Assembly (NCBI RefSeq): GCF_014696225.1
Contig: NZ_JACJPV010000044.1
Location: 1 to 33,392, forward strand
Reading direction: 5' to 3'
DNA from: Anabaena sp. FACHB-1237
GTDB lineage: Bacteria; Cyanobacteriota; Cyanobacteriia; Cyanobacteriales; Nostocaceae
Length of the DNA: 33,392 nucleotides
In this document: positions 8,511-16,136 of the stretch, piece by piece
How positions within the stretch are numbered: the stretch's first letter is position 1
How the letters are laid out: every line of letters begins with the position of its first letter
Program-made: the position numbers and the translations under genes
The notes under the pieces: generated by a model
The model's database searches: none
The model's input: only the letters and a program-made list of their open reading frames with translations
Told to the model about the DNA's origin: nothing

Positions 8511-9587
8511 ATGATTAATTACACCACAGAGAAAACCTTTAATTCCCTATTAGATATTGCCAGTAATATCCAAATAGAACCAAATTTTTGTATTTACCAT
8601 CCCCAATATCAACCATTTACCATACCCAGTAACCTAGCCAATAGATTTCAACAAAATCCATCATCATTACAACAGAAATATCTCAATTTATTATTGAGAA
8701 ACTTCTTACATGGCATCTATTATAATGGGGCATTAAAAACCATATTATCTGCCAGTAATCAACATCAAGCAAAATTCAACTTTGATATTCATAGTAGCTT
8801 AGGAGTAGATACAGAATTTTATCAAAAACTCCATAATCATAATCATGGTATTGGACATTATGAACCGCAATGGCAAGTATTAAGAATAGAACCAGATGGT
8901 AGTATGGCAGTTACCAAAAATGGTTTAACATTATATATAGAACCAGAATGTCATCTAAGAAACAGAAAAAACCCCGCCAAAGTAGGAGAATTAATAGCAA
9001 TTTGGATGCCCAAAAATCGCCTGCAAAATGGTTATTATATTGCAGTTAGTAACGTAGGAAAAGCCCAAGAATCAATAGAAAATAGTGATTTAGGTTTAGG
9101 AAGAATCTATTTTAATTTTAATCCTCAAGGTGCAATATCTGTTATGGATAAAATTACAAAAACCTTAAATAAATACACCATACCCTTTAGTTTTCAAGTG
9201 TTGTATAATCCTAATGTCTATGGACGTTATGATGCAGGAGTATTATATTTTGAAAGGGAAAATTATCCGGAAATTAGGGAAATTTTGCAAGTGATTTATC
9301 ATGAAAATCAACAATATTTTAAACCAGAAATACCCTTATTTACTAAATATTTAGCGCCGGGATTAGGGTTAGCAGAAGAACCCCATCAAAAATTTGCCCC
9401 TCAAGAAAGTTTTGGTGTTAACCGTTGTCAAATTATGGCCAATGCGTTATTAGAATCTTGGGAAAAGGGTAAAAATGCCATTGAAGAAAAAATGATCATT
9501 ATTCAACAACATTTTCAACAGCATTTTATAGATTTACAACATCCCTATCTTAATCCTGATTCTGTGGATATTTATCATCCACTTTGA
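8511..9587 (+). CDS. HopA1-family protein (type III effector HopA1-like)
   Basis: 358 residues. The segment from about 197 to 310 carries the HopA1 pattern: RIYFNFNPQGA, the PFSFQVLYNP stretch, YGRYDAGVLYF (R239, D241), a PLFTKYLAPGLGLAE segment, and ESFGVNRC near 299-306. HopA1 was named for a Pseudomonas effector, but family members are widespread in cyanobacteria and actinobacteria, where they act as the lyase component of class V lanthipeptide synthetases (LxmY type). There is no secretion signal. The gene starts 42 bp after the APH-fold kinase gene with an AGGTCAG-like ribosome binding site, so the two form one operon. Lyase activity on a phosphorylated peptide is inferred from the pairing; the peptide is not found here. 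Confidence 0.8.
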   Translation: MINYTTEKTFNSLLDIASNIQIEPNFCIYHPQYQPFTIPSNLANRFQQNPSSLQQKYLNLLLRNFLHGIYYNGALKTILSASNQHQAKFNFDIHSSLGVDTEFYQKLHNHNHGIGHYEPQWQVLRIEPDGSMAVTKNGLTLYIEPECHLRNRKNPAKVGELIAIWMPKNRLQNGYYIAVSNVGKAQESIENSDLGLGRIYFNFNPQGAISVMDKITKTLNKYTIPFSFQVLYNPNVYGRYDAGVLYFERENYPEIREILQVIYHENQQYFKPEIPLFTKYLAPGLGLAEEPHQKFAPQESFGVNRCQIMANALLESWEKGKNAIEEKMIIIQQHFQQHFIDLQHPYLNPDSVDIYHPL

Positions 9588-9612
9588 TACAGCAGTTTCC
9601 GTTATTATGCTG

Positions 9613-9677
9613 TAATATCTGACGCATCCTACAACAGATTTTCTAGTGTGACACTTGAGTAAGTTCTAAAACTGAAT
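9613..9677 (+). mobile_element. Right-half remnant of the 146-bp MITE-like element
   Basis: The stretch TCTGACGCATCCTACAACAG followed by TGTGACACTTGAGTAAGT matches the right half of the elements at 14755-14903 and 29123-29269 with a few changes. The left half is missing, so this is a truncated copy just after the HopA1 gene. Confidence 0.65.
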
Positions 9678-9745
9678 AAATTAGTATTTGTAAGATTAAC
9701 ATTCTTTTTTAATGCTGTAAATCCTGACATCCTGTGTATCCTGAT

Positions 9746-10735
9746 TCAGATAACATAATCAGGAAAATCAGTAAATACCCCATCTATCCCCAATTCAAAA
9801 AATAACTTATATTCTAATTTTGGCTGATTTTGAAAATCCAATGGTAAGAACACATTTTCATTTCTAAAAGTCCAGCTATAAACCTGTAAATTGAGATTAT
9901 GGGCATCGTTAATTAAAGATGTTGGTGTTAATAGTTTACCATGAATATCTCTAGGAACAACTAAATTTTTATGAACTGATATTCCTTGGGCATAATTACT
10001 TATTTTGGTTAATTCCTGCGGTGTAATTAAATCTTGATAAGTGCGAGAATCATGATTAACAATAAAATCATAAGGCTTACCAATATCATTAATTAATTGT
10101 ACTAAAGGAAAATTTGTGATTTCTGTAATTTGGGATAGATTTTTTAAAGATTGTAAAAAACTCATTTCAAAACATTCAATAATTATCGGTAAATGAGTAT
10201 TTTTTATATTACTTAAAGTTGTTAATAAAGGTTCTAACAAAGATAAACCAATAGAAGCAAAATAACTAGGATGTTTAACTTCTATACAAATACCAATATT
10301 TTTATCTATTTTACCTAATTCTTGATTTTTAGATGCTACTAAATTAATGATTTCTGGTAATGTACAAATGGGAAAATGATCATCATATTTTGCACTTTGG
10401 GGACGCAAATCAGGAATCCTTTCCTTAGCTTTTAAAGTTTTTAATTCTGCTAAAGTTAAATCTTCCGTAAACCAACCTATTTTAATTTCTCCATCAATGA
10501 TTTTAGTAGTTTTTAAATGGGCAAATTCTGGTTTTTCTGCAATATTAGTAGTTTCAGAAATTTCATTTTCATGTCTAGCAATTAAAATACCATCTTTACT
10601 CATAACTATATCAGGTTCAATATAATCTACTCCTAAATTAATCGCTAATTCATAACTTGCTAATGTGTGTTCAGGAAGATAACCACTAGCACCACGATGG
10701 CCAATAATTAAAGGATGTTCAGTTAATTTTTTCAT
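9746..10735 (-). CDS. Glycerophosphodiester phosphodiesterase (GlpQ/UgpQ type)
   Basis: 329 residues of GDPD fold. Hydrolyses glycerophosphodiesters, released from phospholipids, to glycerol-3-phosphate and an alcohol. The active-site residues are visible: HRGASG with H13 and R14, IEPDIV with the metal ligands E40 and D42, H55 as second catalytic His, CIEVKHP in mid-protein, and a final GVFTDFP. Insertions between strands make it longer than the UgpQ type (about 250 residues) and closer to GlpQ size. There is no signal peptide after the Met, so it is probably cytoplasmic. It is a single gene with no clear operon partner, and it converges with the HopA1 operon. Confidence 0.9.
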   Translation of the reverse strand: MKKLTEHPLIIGHRGASGYLPEHTLASYELAINLGVDYIEPDIVMSKDGILIARHENEISETTNIAEKPEFAHLKTTKIIDGEIKIGWFTEDLTLAELKTLKAKERIPDLRPQSAKYDDHFPICTLPEIINLVASKNQELGKIDKNIGICIEVKHPSYFASIGLSLLEPLLTTLSNIKNTHLPIIIECFEMSFLQSLKNLSQITEITNFPLVQLINDIGKPYDFIVNHDSRTYQDLITPQELTKISNYAQGISVHKNLVVPRDIHGKLLTPTSLINDAHNLNLQVYSWTFRNENVFLPLDFQNQPKLEYKLFFELGIDGVFTDFPDYVI

Positions 10736-10840
10736 ATTTTTTTAGTAGAAAAGTTATAAAATGTTGAGAATTATGATAGTTACCATGTAGTTTTTATAAC
10801 CTGCGTTAAGATTATAGCATAAATTTCAGCAAGGCCAGAA

Positions 10841-10987
10841 ATGTTAGGTTTACCAATGGATGCTAGTATTAGAATTAAGCCGAGTAATTTAGAAAAATAT
10901 GCGGTATTTGTGCAAAGTACCTCAGCAAATCGCAAGTTAATGGCTAATACTCGGTTTTTATATGAGGTGGAAGATTGGCATAAATAA
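10841..10987 (+). CDS. Possible 48-residue ORF or gene remnant
   Basis: A plus-strand ATG at 10841 opens a 48-codon frame to TAA at 10985. Its product begins MLGLPMDASIRIK and ends with FLYEVEDWHK, which has balanced, protein-like composition. A longer minus-strand frame (10780-10992) covers the same DNA but gives a less plausible product. I do not recognise a family. It may be the C-terminal remnant of a decayed gene or a small real protein. Confidence 0.3.
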   Translation: MLGLPMDASIRIKPSNLEKYAVFVQSTSANRKLMANTRFLYEVEDWHK

Positions 10988-11011
10988 TACATAATATTAG
11001 CAATAATATCG

Positions 11012-11043
11012 GATTCCGAGCTTTTTAAATAAGTCCGGGATCT
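11012..11043. repeat. Degenerate palindromic hairpin repeat (copy 3)
   Basis: GATTCCGAGCTTTTTAAATA followed by AGTCCGGGATCT is a decayed copy of the intergenic palindrome, lying between the short ORF and the 3' end of the DUF29 gene. Confidence 0.5.
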
Positions 11044-11065
11044 TATTATTTCAAAATTTATAAAA

Positions 11066-11584
11066 CTATATTTTTCCTAATTTCCAATCTTCACCTCCAG
11101 GTAACTGAATTAAATAATTATCAATAACTGCTGCTAATTCCTTCACTGAATAATTATAACTCAATTCTAATAAAATTTGAGTTTGATTAATTATCTGTTC
11201 TTGATCTACTATTTCTGCAATTTTAAAGGGACTATAAACACCATTCAAAACCTCTACACTAGCATCACGAATGGCGCTATCTATTCCCTCTTGAATATAA
11301 ATATTCCATTCATTTTGATTAATATAATAGGATTTTTTATTTTCCTTGAGATTGAGTTTTTTAATTTCTATTAATGAATTGCGAATAGAAGCAGCCCAAG
11401 AATTTGTTACTCGTTGTTCAATTTGATTCTTAATCAAATGAATTAACAATATTTTTAAAAATGATTCTATATTTCTCAAAATAGCTTGTTTACCCATAGC
11501 TTCTAACTCATCTACAATAGCTAAAGCATCATTGTAACGTTGTTGTAAAATACAATTTCTTAAGTCCATTAATTCCTGTGTCAT
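11066..11584 (-). CDS. DUF29-family protein
   Basis: 172 residues, helical. The pattern of an N-terminal LRNCILQQRYNDALAIVDEL helix, then EAMGKQAILRNIESFLKILL and a SWAASI segment, matches the DUF29 family. That family is heavily expanded in cyanobacteria, usually as roughly 150-residue proteins beginning with a LYE-D-Y-WL motif that is absent or diverged here. Function is unknown. It is divergent from the Uma2 gene at 11689, and the 104-bp spacer between them must contain both promoters. Confidence 0.65.
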   Translation of the reverse strand: MTQELMDLRNCILQQRYNDALAIVDELEAMGKQAILRNIESFLKILLIHLIKNQIEQRVTNSWAASIRNSLIEIKKLNLKENKKSYYINQNEWNIYIQEGIDSAIRDASVEVLNGVYSPFKIAEIVDQEQIINQTQILLELSYNYSVKELAAVIDNYLIQLPGGEDWKLGKI

Positions 11585-11688
11585 GGTTGTATTTACCTCA
11601 ATTTTATTGAAGATACTTTTTTAATATAACATCAAATTACATTAAATGCTATACTAAGATAATAGTAAAAAATACGAGGTGAAGTCCT

Positions 11689-12345
11689 ATGCTAACTCTA
11701 GCACCTACTAGCACCAACCGCACCATACTTAATCATATTTCCTGGCACACTTTTGAAAGCATTTTAATGGAAATAGGTAATCATCGTAATACCCGTTTAA
11801 CCTATGATGAAGGAAGACTAAAAATTATCACTCCTTTAATGCCTCATGAACATAATGAAAGATTAATAGAAAAGCTAATTGATGCTTTATCTGAAGAACT
11901 GAATCTTAATTTGAACAGTATTGGTTCACTTACTTGTAAACGTCAAGATTTAGAAAAAGGTGTAGAACCTGATGCTAGTTTTTATATTGAAAATGAAGCG
12001 ATAATGCGAAATAAACAAATTTTAGATTTAACTTTAGATTTAACTTTAGATTTAACTCAGGATCCACCTCCAGATTTAGTTATAGAAGTTGATTATACTA
12101 GTTCTTCTATTGATAAATTACCTATTTATTTGGCTTTAGGTGTTCCTGAAGTTTGGCGTTATGATTATCCTGTAATGCAAATTTATCATTTATCTGATGG
12201 AATTTATTTACTTTATAATGATTCTTCTACCTTTGCTAATTTACCTTTAAATACAGAAATTCTCCGTTTTTTAGCCCAAAGTTGGGAAATAGGAGAAACT
12301 CCTATGATTCGTTCTTTTCATAGTTGGATAAAATCACAAATCTAA
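11689..12345 (+). CDS. Uma2-family (DUF820) putative endonuclease
   Basis: 218 residues with the PD-(D/E)XK-like Uma2 fold. Visible are ITPLMPHEHNE (47-57), EPDASFYI with D95, PDLVIEVDYTSSS with D129/E133, and LGVPEVWRYD. This family is present in many copies in filamentous cyanobacteria and its role is unknown, though it is related to restriction-type nucleases. Translation starts after a clear GAGGTGAAG ribosome binding site at about 11676-11684. An exact 12-nt unit, TTAGATTTAACT, repeats three times at 12022-12057. It inserts LDLT-LDLT-LDLT (residues 112-123) just before the catalytic strand without breaking the frame. Confidence 0.85.
   Translation: MLTLAPTSTNRTILNHISWHTFESILMEIGNHRNTRLTYDEGRLKIITPLMPHEHNERLIEKLIDALSEELNLNLNSIGSLTCKRQDLEKGVEPDASFYIENEAIMRNKQILDLTLDLTLDLTQDPPPDLVIEVDYTSSSIDKLPIYLALGVPEVWRYDYPVMQIYHLSDGIYLLYNDSSTFANLPLNTEILRFLAQSWEIGETPMIRSFHSWIKSQI
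12022..12057 (+). repeat. In-frame 12-nt tandem repeat inside the Uma2 gene
   Basis: Three perfect copies of TTAGATTTAACT encode LDLT three times. The length is a multiple of three, so gain or loss of a unit would keep the frame. This points to recent slippage. Confidence 0.9.
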
Positions 12346-12358
12346 TATTATTAATTTA

Positions 12359-12391
12359 AGATCCCTGACTTCTTTAAGAAGTCGGGGATCT
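12359..12391. repeat. Palindromic hairpin repeat (copy 4)
   Basis: Arms AGATCCCTGACTTCTT and AAGAAGTCGGGGATCT, 13 bp after the Uma2 stop and 43 bp before ligA. It could serve as a terminator for the Uma2 gene but lacks a following T-run. Confidence 0.8.
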
Positions 12392-12434
12392 AACTGCTAC
12401 TTTCATTTAATCTCATTTACTTGATTCTAAACTA

Positions 12435-14501
12435 ATGAAACCAACTCAACTAGAAATAAAGCGTGCAAAAGAATTACGTGAATTATTACAACGAGCTAGT
12501 TATGCTTATTATGTTTTAGATAATCCAATTATGGAAGATACAGTTTATGATAGATTGTATCGAGAACTACAAGATATAGAGAGAAAATACTCAGAATTAA
12601 TTACTCCTGATAGCCCTACTCAGCGTGTTGGCGAAAAACCTGCAACACATTTTACATCTGTACGCCATAATATTCCTCTTTACAGTCTGGAAAATGCTTT
12701 TAATATTACTGAGTTAGAAAACTGGAATCAACGTTGGCAAAGACATTTACCTTCTCAGTATTTAATAGTAGATACGGAATATGTAACAGAGTTGAAAATT
12801 GATGGTGCAGCTTTAGCTTTAACTTACGAAAATGGTATTTTAGTTAGAGGTGCAACTAGAGGTGATGGAGTTATGGGTGAAGATATTACTCAGAATGTTC
12901 GCACTATTCGTTCTATTCCTCTACGTTTGAATTTTGACTATTTAACAGGTGCTTTCAAAAATATTCCCAAGGTGGAGGTGCGGGGAGAAGTATTTTTACC
13001 TGTGGAGTTGTTTAGGCAAATTAATGAACGCAGAAAAAAGGACGGAGAACAGTTATTTGCTAATCCTCGTAATGCTGTAGCTGGTACCTTAAGACAGTTA
13101 GATTCTCGCATTGTTGCTCAACGTCAGTTAGATTTTTTTGCTTATACCCTCCATATTGCTGGTTTGGATGATGCTAGTGTTGCTGATACGCAATGGGAAT
13201 CTCTGGAGTTATTGCAAAAGTTGGGTTTTCGTGTTGATACTAACCATAAACTTTGTCGTTCTATCGCTGAAGTGTCCGAATATTATGAGTATTGGGACAC
13301 GGCAAGACTTAATTCTCCGTATATGACTGATGGTGTAGTAGTAAAATTAAATACTTTTAAATTACAAGAACAATTAGGGTTTACACAGAAGTTTCCTCGA
13401 TGGGCTATAGCGTTAAAATATCCTGCTCAAGAAGCTCCTACCCGTGTAGAAAAAATAACTGTTAATGTTGGCAGAACTGGGGCTTTGACTCCTTTAGCCG
13501 AAATGCTACCAGTACAATTGGCGGGAACTACTGTATCTCGTGCTACTTTACACAATAGCGATCGCATTCAACAATTAGATATCCGTATTGGTGACACTGT
13601 AATTGTGAGAAAAGCAGGTGAAATTATACCGGAAGTAGTCAGAGTAATTAAAGAATTACGCCCCGCAGGTACACAACCTTTTATTATGCCGGTTAATTGT
13701 CCTGTATGTGGACAACCTGTGGTTAGAGAGTTAGGAGAAGCAGTAACAAGATGTGTCAATTCTTCTTGTGCAGCTATTTTAAAAGGAGAAATTGAACATT
13801 GGGTAAGTCGAGACGCTTTGGATATTAAAGGTGTAGGGGAAAAGTTAGTACATCAATTAGTAGATAAAAAATTAGTTCATTCTATCGCTGACTTATATGA
13901 ATTGACAACAGCAAAATTATGTACATTGGAACGCATGGGAGAAAAATCTGCTGTAAAATTGGTCACTGCGATCGCTCAATCCAAAAATCAGCCCTGGCCT
14001 AAAGTATTATATGGTTTGGGTATTCGTCATGTCGGTAGTGTGAATGCTCAATTACTCACAGAAAAATTTACTAACGTGACACAACTAAGTAATGCTAGAC
14101 AATCGGACATAGAAAATGTATATGGTGTTGGTCCAGAAATAGCTCAGTCAGTATACCAATGGTTTCGTATGACGGTAAATCAAAACTTAATTAGTCGCTT
14201 AGAATCAATAGGCTTACAATTTGCTAACCAGGAAGCAGCAAATGAGAATATGGAAAATAATCCTGAAAATCAAAAATTAGCAGGGAAAACCTTTGTTATT
14301 ACGGGTACATTAACCACATTAAAAAGAGATGAAGCAAAAAAATTAATTCAACAAGCAGGAGGAAAAGTTACAGATAGTATTAGCAAAAAAACAGACTTTT
14401 TGGTAGTAGGAGAAGATGCAGGTTCAAAATTAGAAAAAGCGGAAAAATTAGGAATTATTCAATTAACAGAAACAGAATTATTACAAATGTTAAAATATTA
14501 A
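12435..14501 (+). CDS. ligA: NAD-dependent DNA ligase LigA
   Basis: 688 residues, the usual LigA length. Seals nicks in duplex DNA during replication and repair using NAD+. Domains in order: Ia with YYVLDNP (25-31) for NMN binding; the adenylation domain with active-site lysine in ELKIDG (K121); an OB fold around 330-410; a zinc finger with C422, C425, C440 and C445; helix-hairpin-helix repeats around 460-600; and a BRCT domain from about 613 (KLAGKTFVITG) to the end. All catalytic elements are intact. It follows the Uma2 gene across a hairpin repeat and is probably transcribed alone. Confidence 0.97.
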   Translation: MKPTQLEIKRAKELRELLQRASYAYYVLDNPIMEDTVYDRLYRELQDIERKYSELITPDSPTQRVGEKPATHFTSVRHNIPLYSLENAFNITELENWNQRWQRHLPSQYLIVDTEYVTELKIDGAALALTYENGILVRGATRGDGVMGEDITQNVRTIRSIPLRLNFDYLTGAFKNIPKVEVRGEVFLPVELFRQINERRKKDGEQLFANPRNAVAGTLRQLDSRIVAQRQLDFFAYTLHIAGLDDASVADTQWESLELLQKLGFRVDTNHKLCRSIAEVSEYYEYWDTARLNSPYMTDGVVVKLNTFKLQEQLGFTQKFPRWAIALKYPAQEAPTRVEKITVNVGRTGALTPLAEMLPVQLAGTTVSRATLHNSDRIQQLDIRIGDTVIVRKAGEIIPEVVRVIKELRPAGTQPFIMPVNCPVCGQPVVRELGEAVTRCVNSSCAAILKGEIEHWVSRDALDIKGVGEKLVHQLVDKKLVHSIADLYELTTAKLCTLERMGEKSAVKLVTAIAQSKNQPWPKVLYGLGIRHVGSVNAQLLTEKFTNVTQLSNARQSDIENVYGVGPEIAQSVYQWFRMTVNQNLISRLESIGLQFANQEAANENMENNPENQKLAGKTFVITGTLTTLKRDEAKKLIQQAGGKVTDSISKKTDFLVVGEDAGSKLEKAEKLGIIQLTETELLQMLKY

Positions 14502-14648
14502 TTTATGAATTAATCTGGAGGATTTGTAATATTGCTCAAGTTGGTGTAATAATGAAATAAAAAAGATTCCTGACTTCTTAGGCAATTTGGGTATCGGAAT
14601 ATTAACCGGATCAATACATTAATAGTTAGAATAATGAGTAGAATAGTC

Positions 14649-14742
14649 AGGAGTTACACAAAACATCATGAAAGTATGGGTAATTCATGAATTACGCCTA
14701 TGAAAGAATGAGGGTTTTGATTAATTTGTGCGTAAGTCCTAA
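14649..14742 (+). mobile_element. MITE-like element, about 94 bp
   Basis: Begins TCAGGAGTTACACAAAA and ends TGCGTAAGTCCTAA, which are imperfect inverted repeats of each other. Inside is a palindrome around GGTAATTCATGAATTACG. The right terminus is identical to the solo terminus at 115-128. Confidence 0.6.
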
Positions 14743-14754
14743 TAGTAAGAAGTC

Positions 14755-14903
14755 CAAGACTTATGCAATTGGCACATTGGTAGGGTGTGATTCGACAAGC
14801 TCATCAACCACGTCCGACAGTATAAATCATGTAAATAACCAAATTGTTGATATCTGACGCACCCTGCAACAGATTTTTTAGTCTGACACTTGCTTAAGTC
14901 CTA
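14755..14903 (+). mobile_element. MITE-like element, about 149 bp (copy A)
   Basis: Nearly identical along its length to 29123-29269, including TATAAATCATGTAAATAA-like and TCTGACGCACCCT segments. The right end CACTTGCTTAAGTCCTA is an imperfect inverted repeat of the left end (AAGACTTATGCAATTGG). It does not code for protein. Confidence 0.8.
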
Positions 14904-14935
14904 AAGTCATTAAATATCCTACCATTTCCACATTA

Positions 14936-15859
14936 ATGATACATCAAACTTCCGGTCGCTGGCGTTTAGGGTTAATTCTATCCCTCATTACATCTTTTTT
15001 ATGGGGAATTTTGCCTATCGGTTTAACAATTACTTTACAAAAACTTGATGTTTATACAGTAGTTTGGTTTAGATTTTTAATGTCTTTTATAATATTATTA
15101 ATCTATTTAACAGCTACTAAAAAATTACCTAATTTTCCCGAATTACAAAATACATCTACTAAATTATTAGCCACTTCTACCATATTTTTGGCAATTAATT
15201 ACTTTCTATTTATGCAAGGTTTAGCATTAACCGCTCCAGCTAATGCTGAGTTAATTATTCAATTAGCTCAAGTGTTATTAAGTTTTGGAGGTTTATTCAT
15301 TTTTAAAGAACGTTATACATTATATCAATGGTTAGGAGTGGGCATTTTAACCACCGGTTTTAGTTTATTTTTCCATGCTCAAATTACTAATATTCTTACT
15401 AGTAAAGGACAATATTTATTAGGTAGTGGTTTGATTGTTTTAGGAGCTATAGCTTGGGCAATTTACGCCTTAACGCAAAAACAATTATTGACATCTTTAA
15501 ATTCTACTAAAATTACCTTAGTTATTTATGGTGGATGTGCTTTATTATTTACTCCCTTTGCTAAAATATCTACATTGTTTACTTTAGATATTTTTCATTT
15601 GATCATCTTACTATTTTGTGGGTTAAATACTCTTATTGCCTATGGTGCATTTGCCGAATCTCTCGAACATTGGCAAGCATCAAGGGTTAGTGCTGTATTG
15701 TCTCTTGCTCCTATTTTTACCCTTATATTTGTTTATATTATTAACTCATCTTTTCATAATATTATCCCTCCAGAACATATTACTTTAATAGGTATTATTG
15801 GCGCGTTTTTAGTTGTCATTGGTTCCATATCTATTGCTTTAGGAAAAATAGATAGTTGA
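14936..15859 (+). CDS. EamA/DMT-superfamily permease
   Basis: 307 residues, almost entirely hydrophobic, with about ten membrane helices in two five-helix EamA repeats. The first repeat opens with LILSLITSFLWGILPIGLT, and the second with GLIVLGAIAWAIYALTQK near residue 165. Drug/metabolite transporter proteins of this type export or import amino acids, nucleobases or other small metabolites across the inner membrane; the substrate cannot be told from sequence. It appears to be monocistronic, with an AT-rich element-laden region upstream and a palindromic repeat 13 bp downstream. Confidence 0.9.
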   Translation: MIHQTSGRWRLGLILSLITSFLWGILPIGLTITLQKLDVYTVVWFRFLMSFIILLIYLTATKKLPNFPELQNTSTKLLATSTIFLAINYFLFMQGLALTAPANAELIIQLAQVLLSFGGLFIFKERYTLYQWLGVGILTTGFSLFFHAQITNILTSKGQYLLGSGLIVLGAIAWAIYALTQKQLLTSLNSTKITLVIYGGCALLFTPFAKISTLFTLDIFHLIILLFCGLNTLIAYGAFAESLEHWQASRVSAVLSLAPIFTLIFVYIINSSFHNIIPPEHITLIGIIGAFLVVIGSISIALGKIDS

Positions 15860-15871
15860 TCATTAATATCA

Positions 15872-15904
15872 AGATACCGGACTTCTTAAAGAAGTCCGGT
15901 ATCT
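15872..15904. repeat. Palindromic hairpin repeat (copy 5, with compensatory changes)
   Basis: AGATACCGGACTTCTT pairs perfectly with AAGAAGTCCGGTATCT. Relative to the usual AGATCCCCGACTTC arm it has two changes, and both are matched by complementary changes in the opposite arm, so the stem is preserved. It sits just after the EamA stop codon. Confidence 0.85.
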
Positions 15905-16136
15905 GAAATTTAGTATCCTTATAATACATTATCATACTGATGTATATGCAACAAATATTAGTTATGATAATAGAGGCAATATTTACGCAAATCTCATCTT
16001 AAAAAAAATGCGGTAAATTAGCTAAATAGAATACAAAAAGATCATCAAAATAACGAAACTAATTTATTGATCAGGGTGTTTAAATAACTACCAAAATTTG
16101 AGCTTCGCTCAACAACATCCCTACAACAGTTCAGCG

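Larger units (their letters stand above)
14502..14935. other. Intergenic region filled with miniature elements
   Basis: 434 bp between ligA and the EamA gene. It holds a degenerate copy of the palindromic repeat (14565-14596), a roughly 90-bp element ending at 14742 and a roughly 150-bp element ending at 14903, nearly back to back. No ORF of interest is seen. Confidence 0.7.

Noticed and set aside
10780..10992. Minus-strand 70-codon frame
   Set aside because: Its composition is unlike a real protein, there is no ribosome binding site, and the plus-strand ORF on the same DNA is more plausible.
16098..16136. Upstream TTG start for the DUF1400 hydrolase
   Set aside because: It would add 13 polar residues ahead of a good signal peptide. 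The ATG at 16137 fits better.
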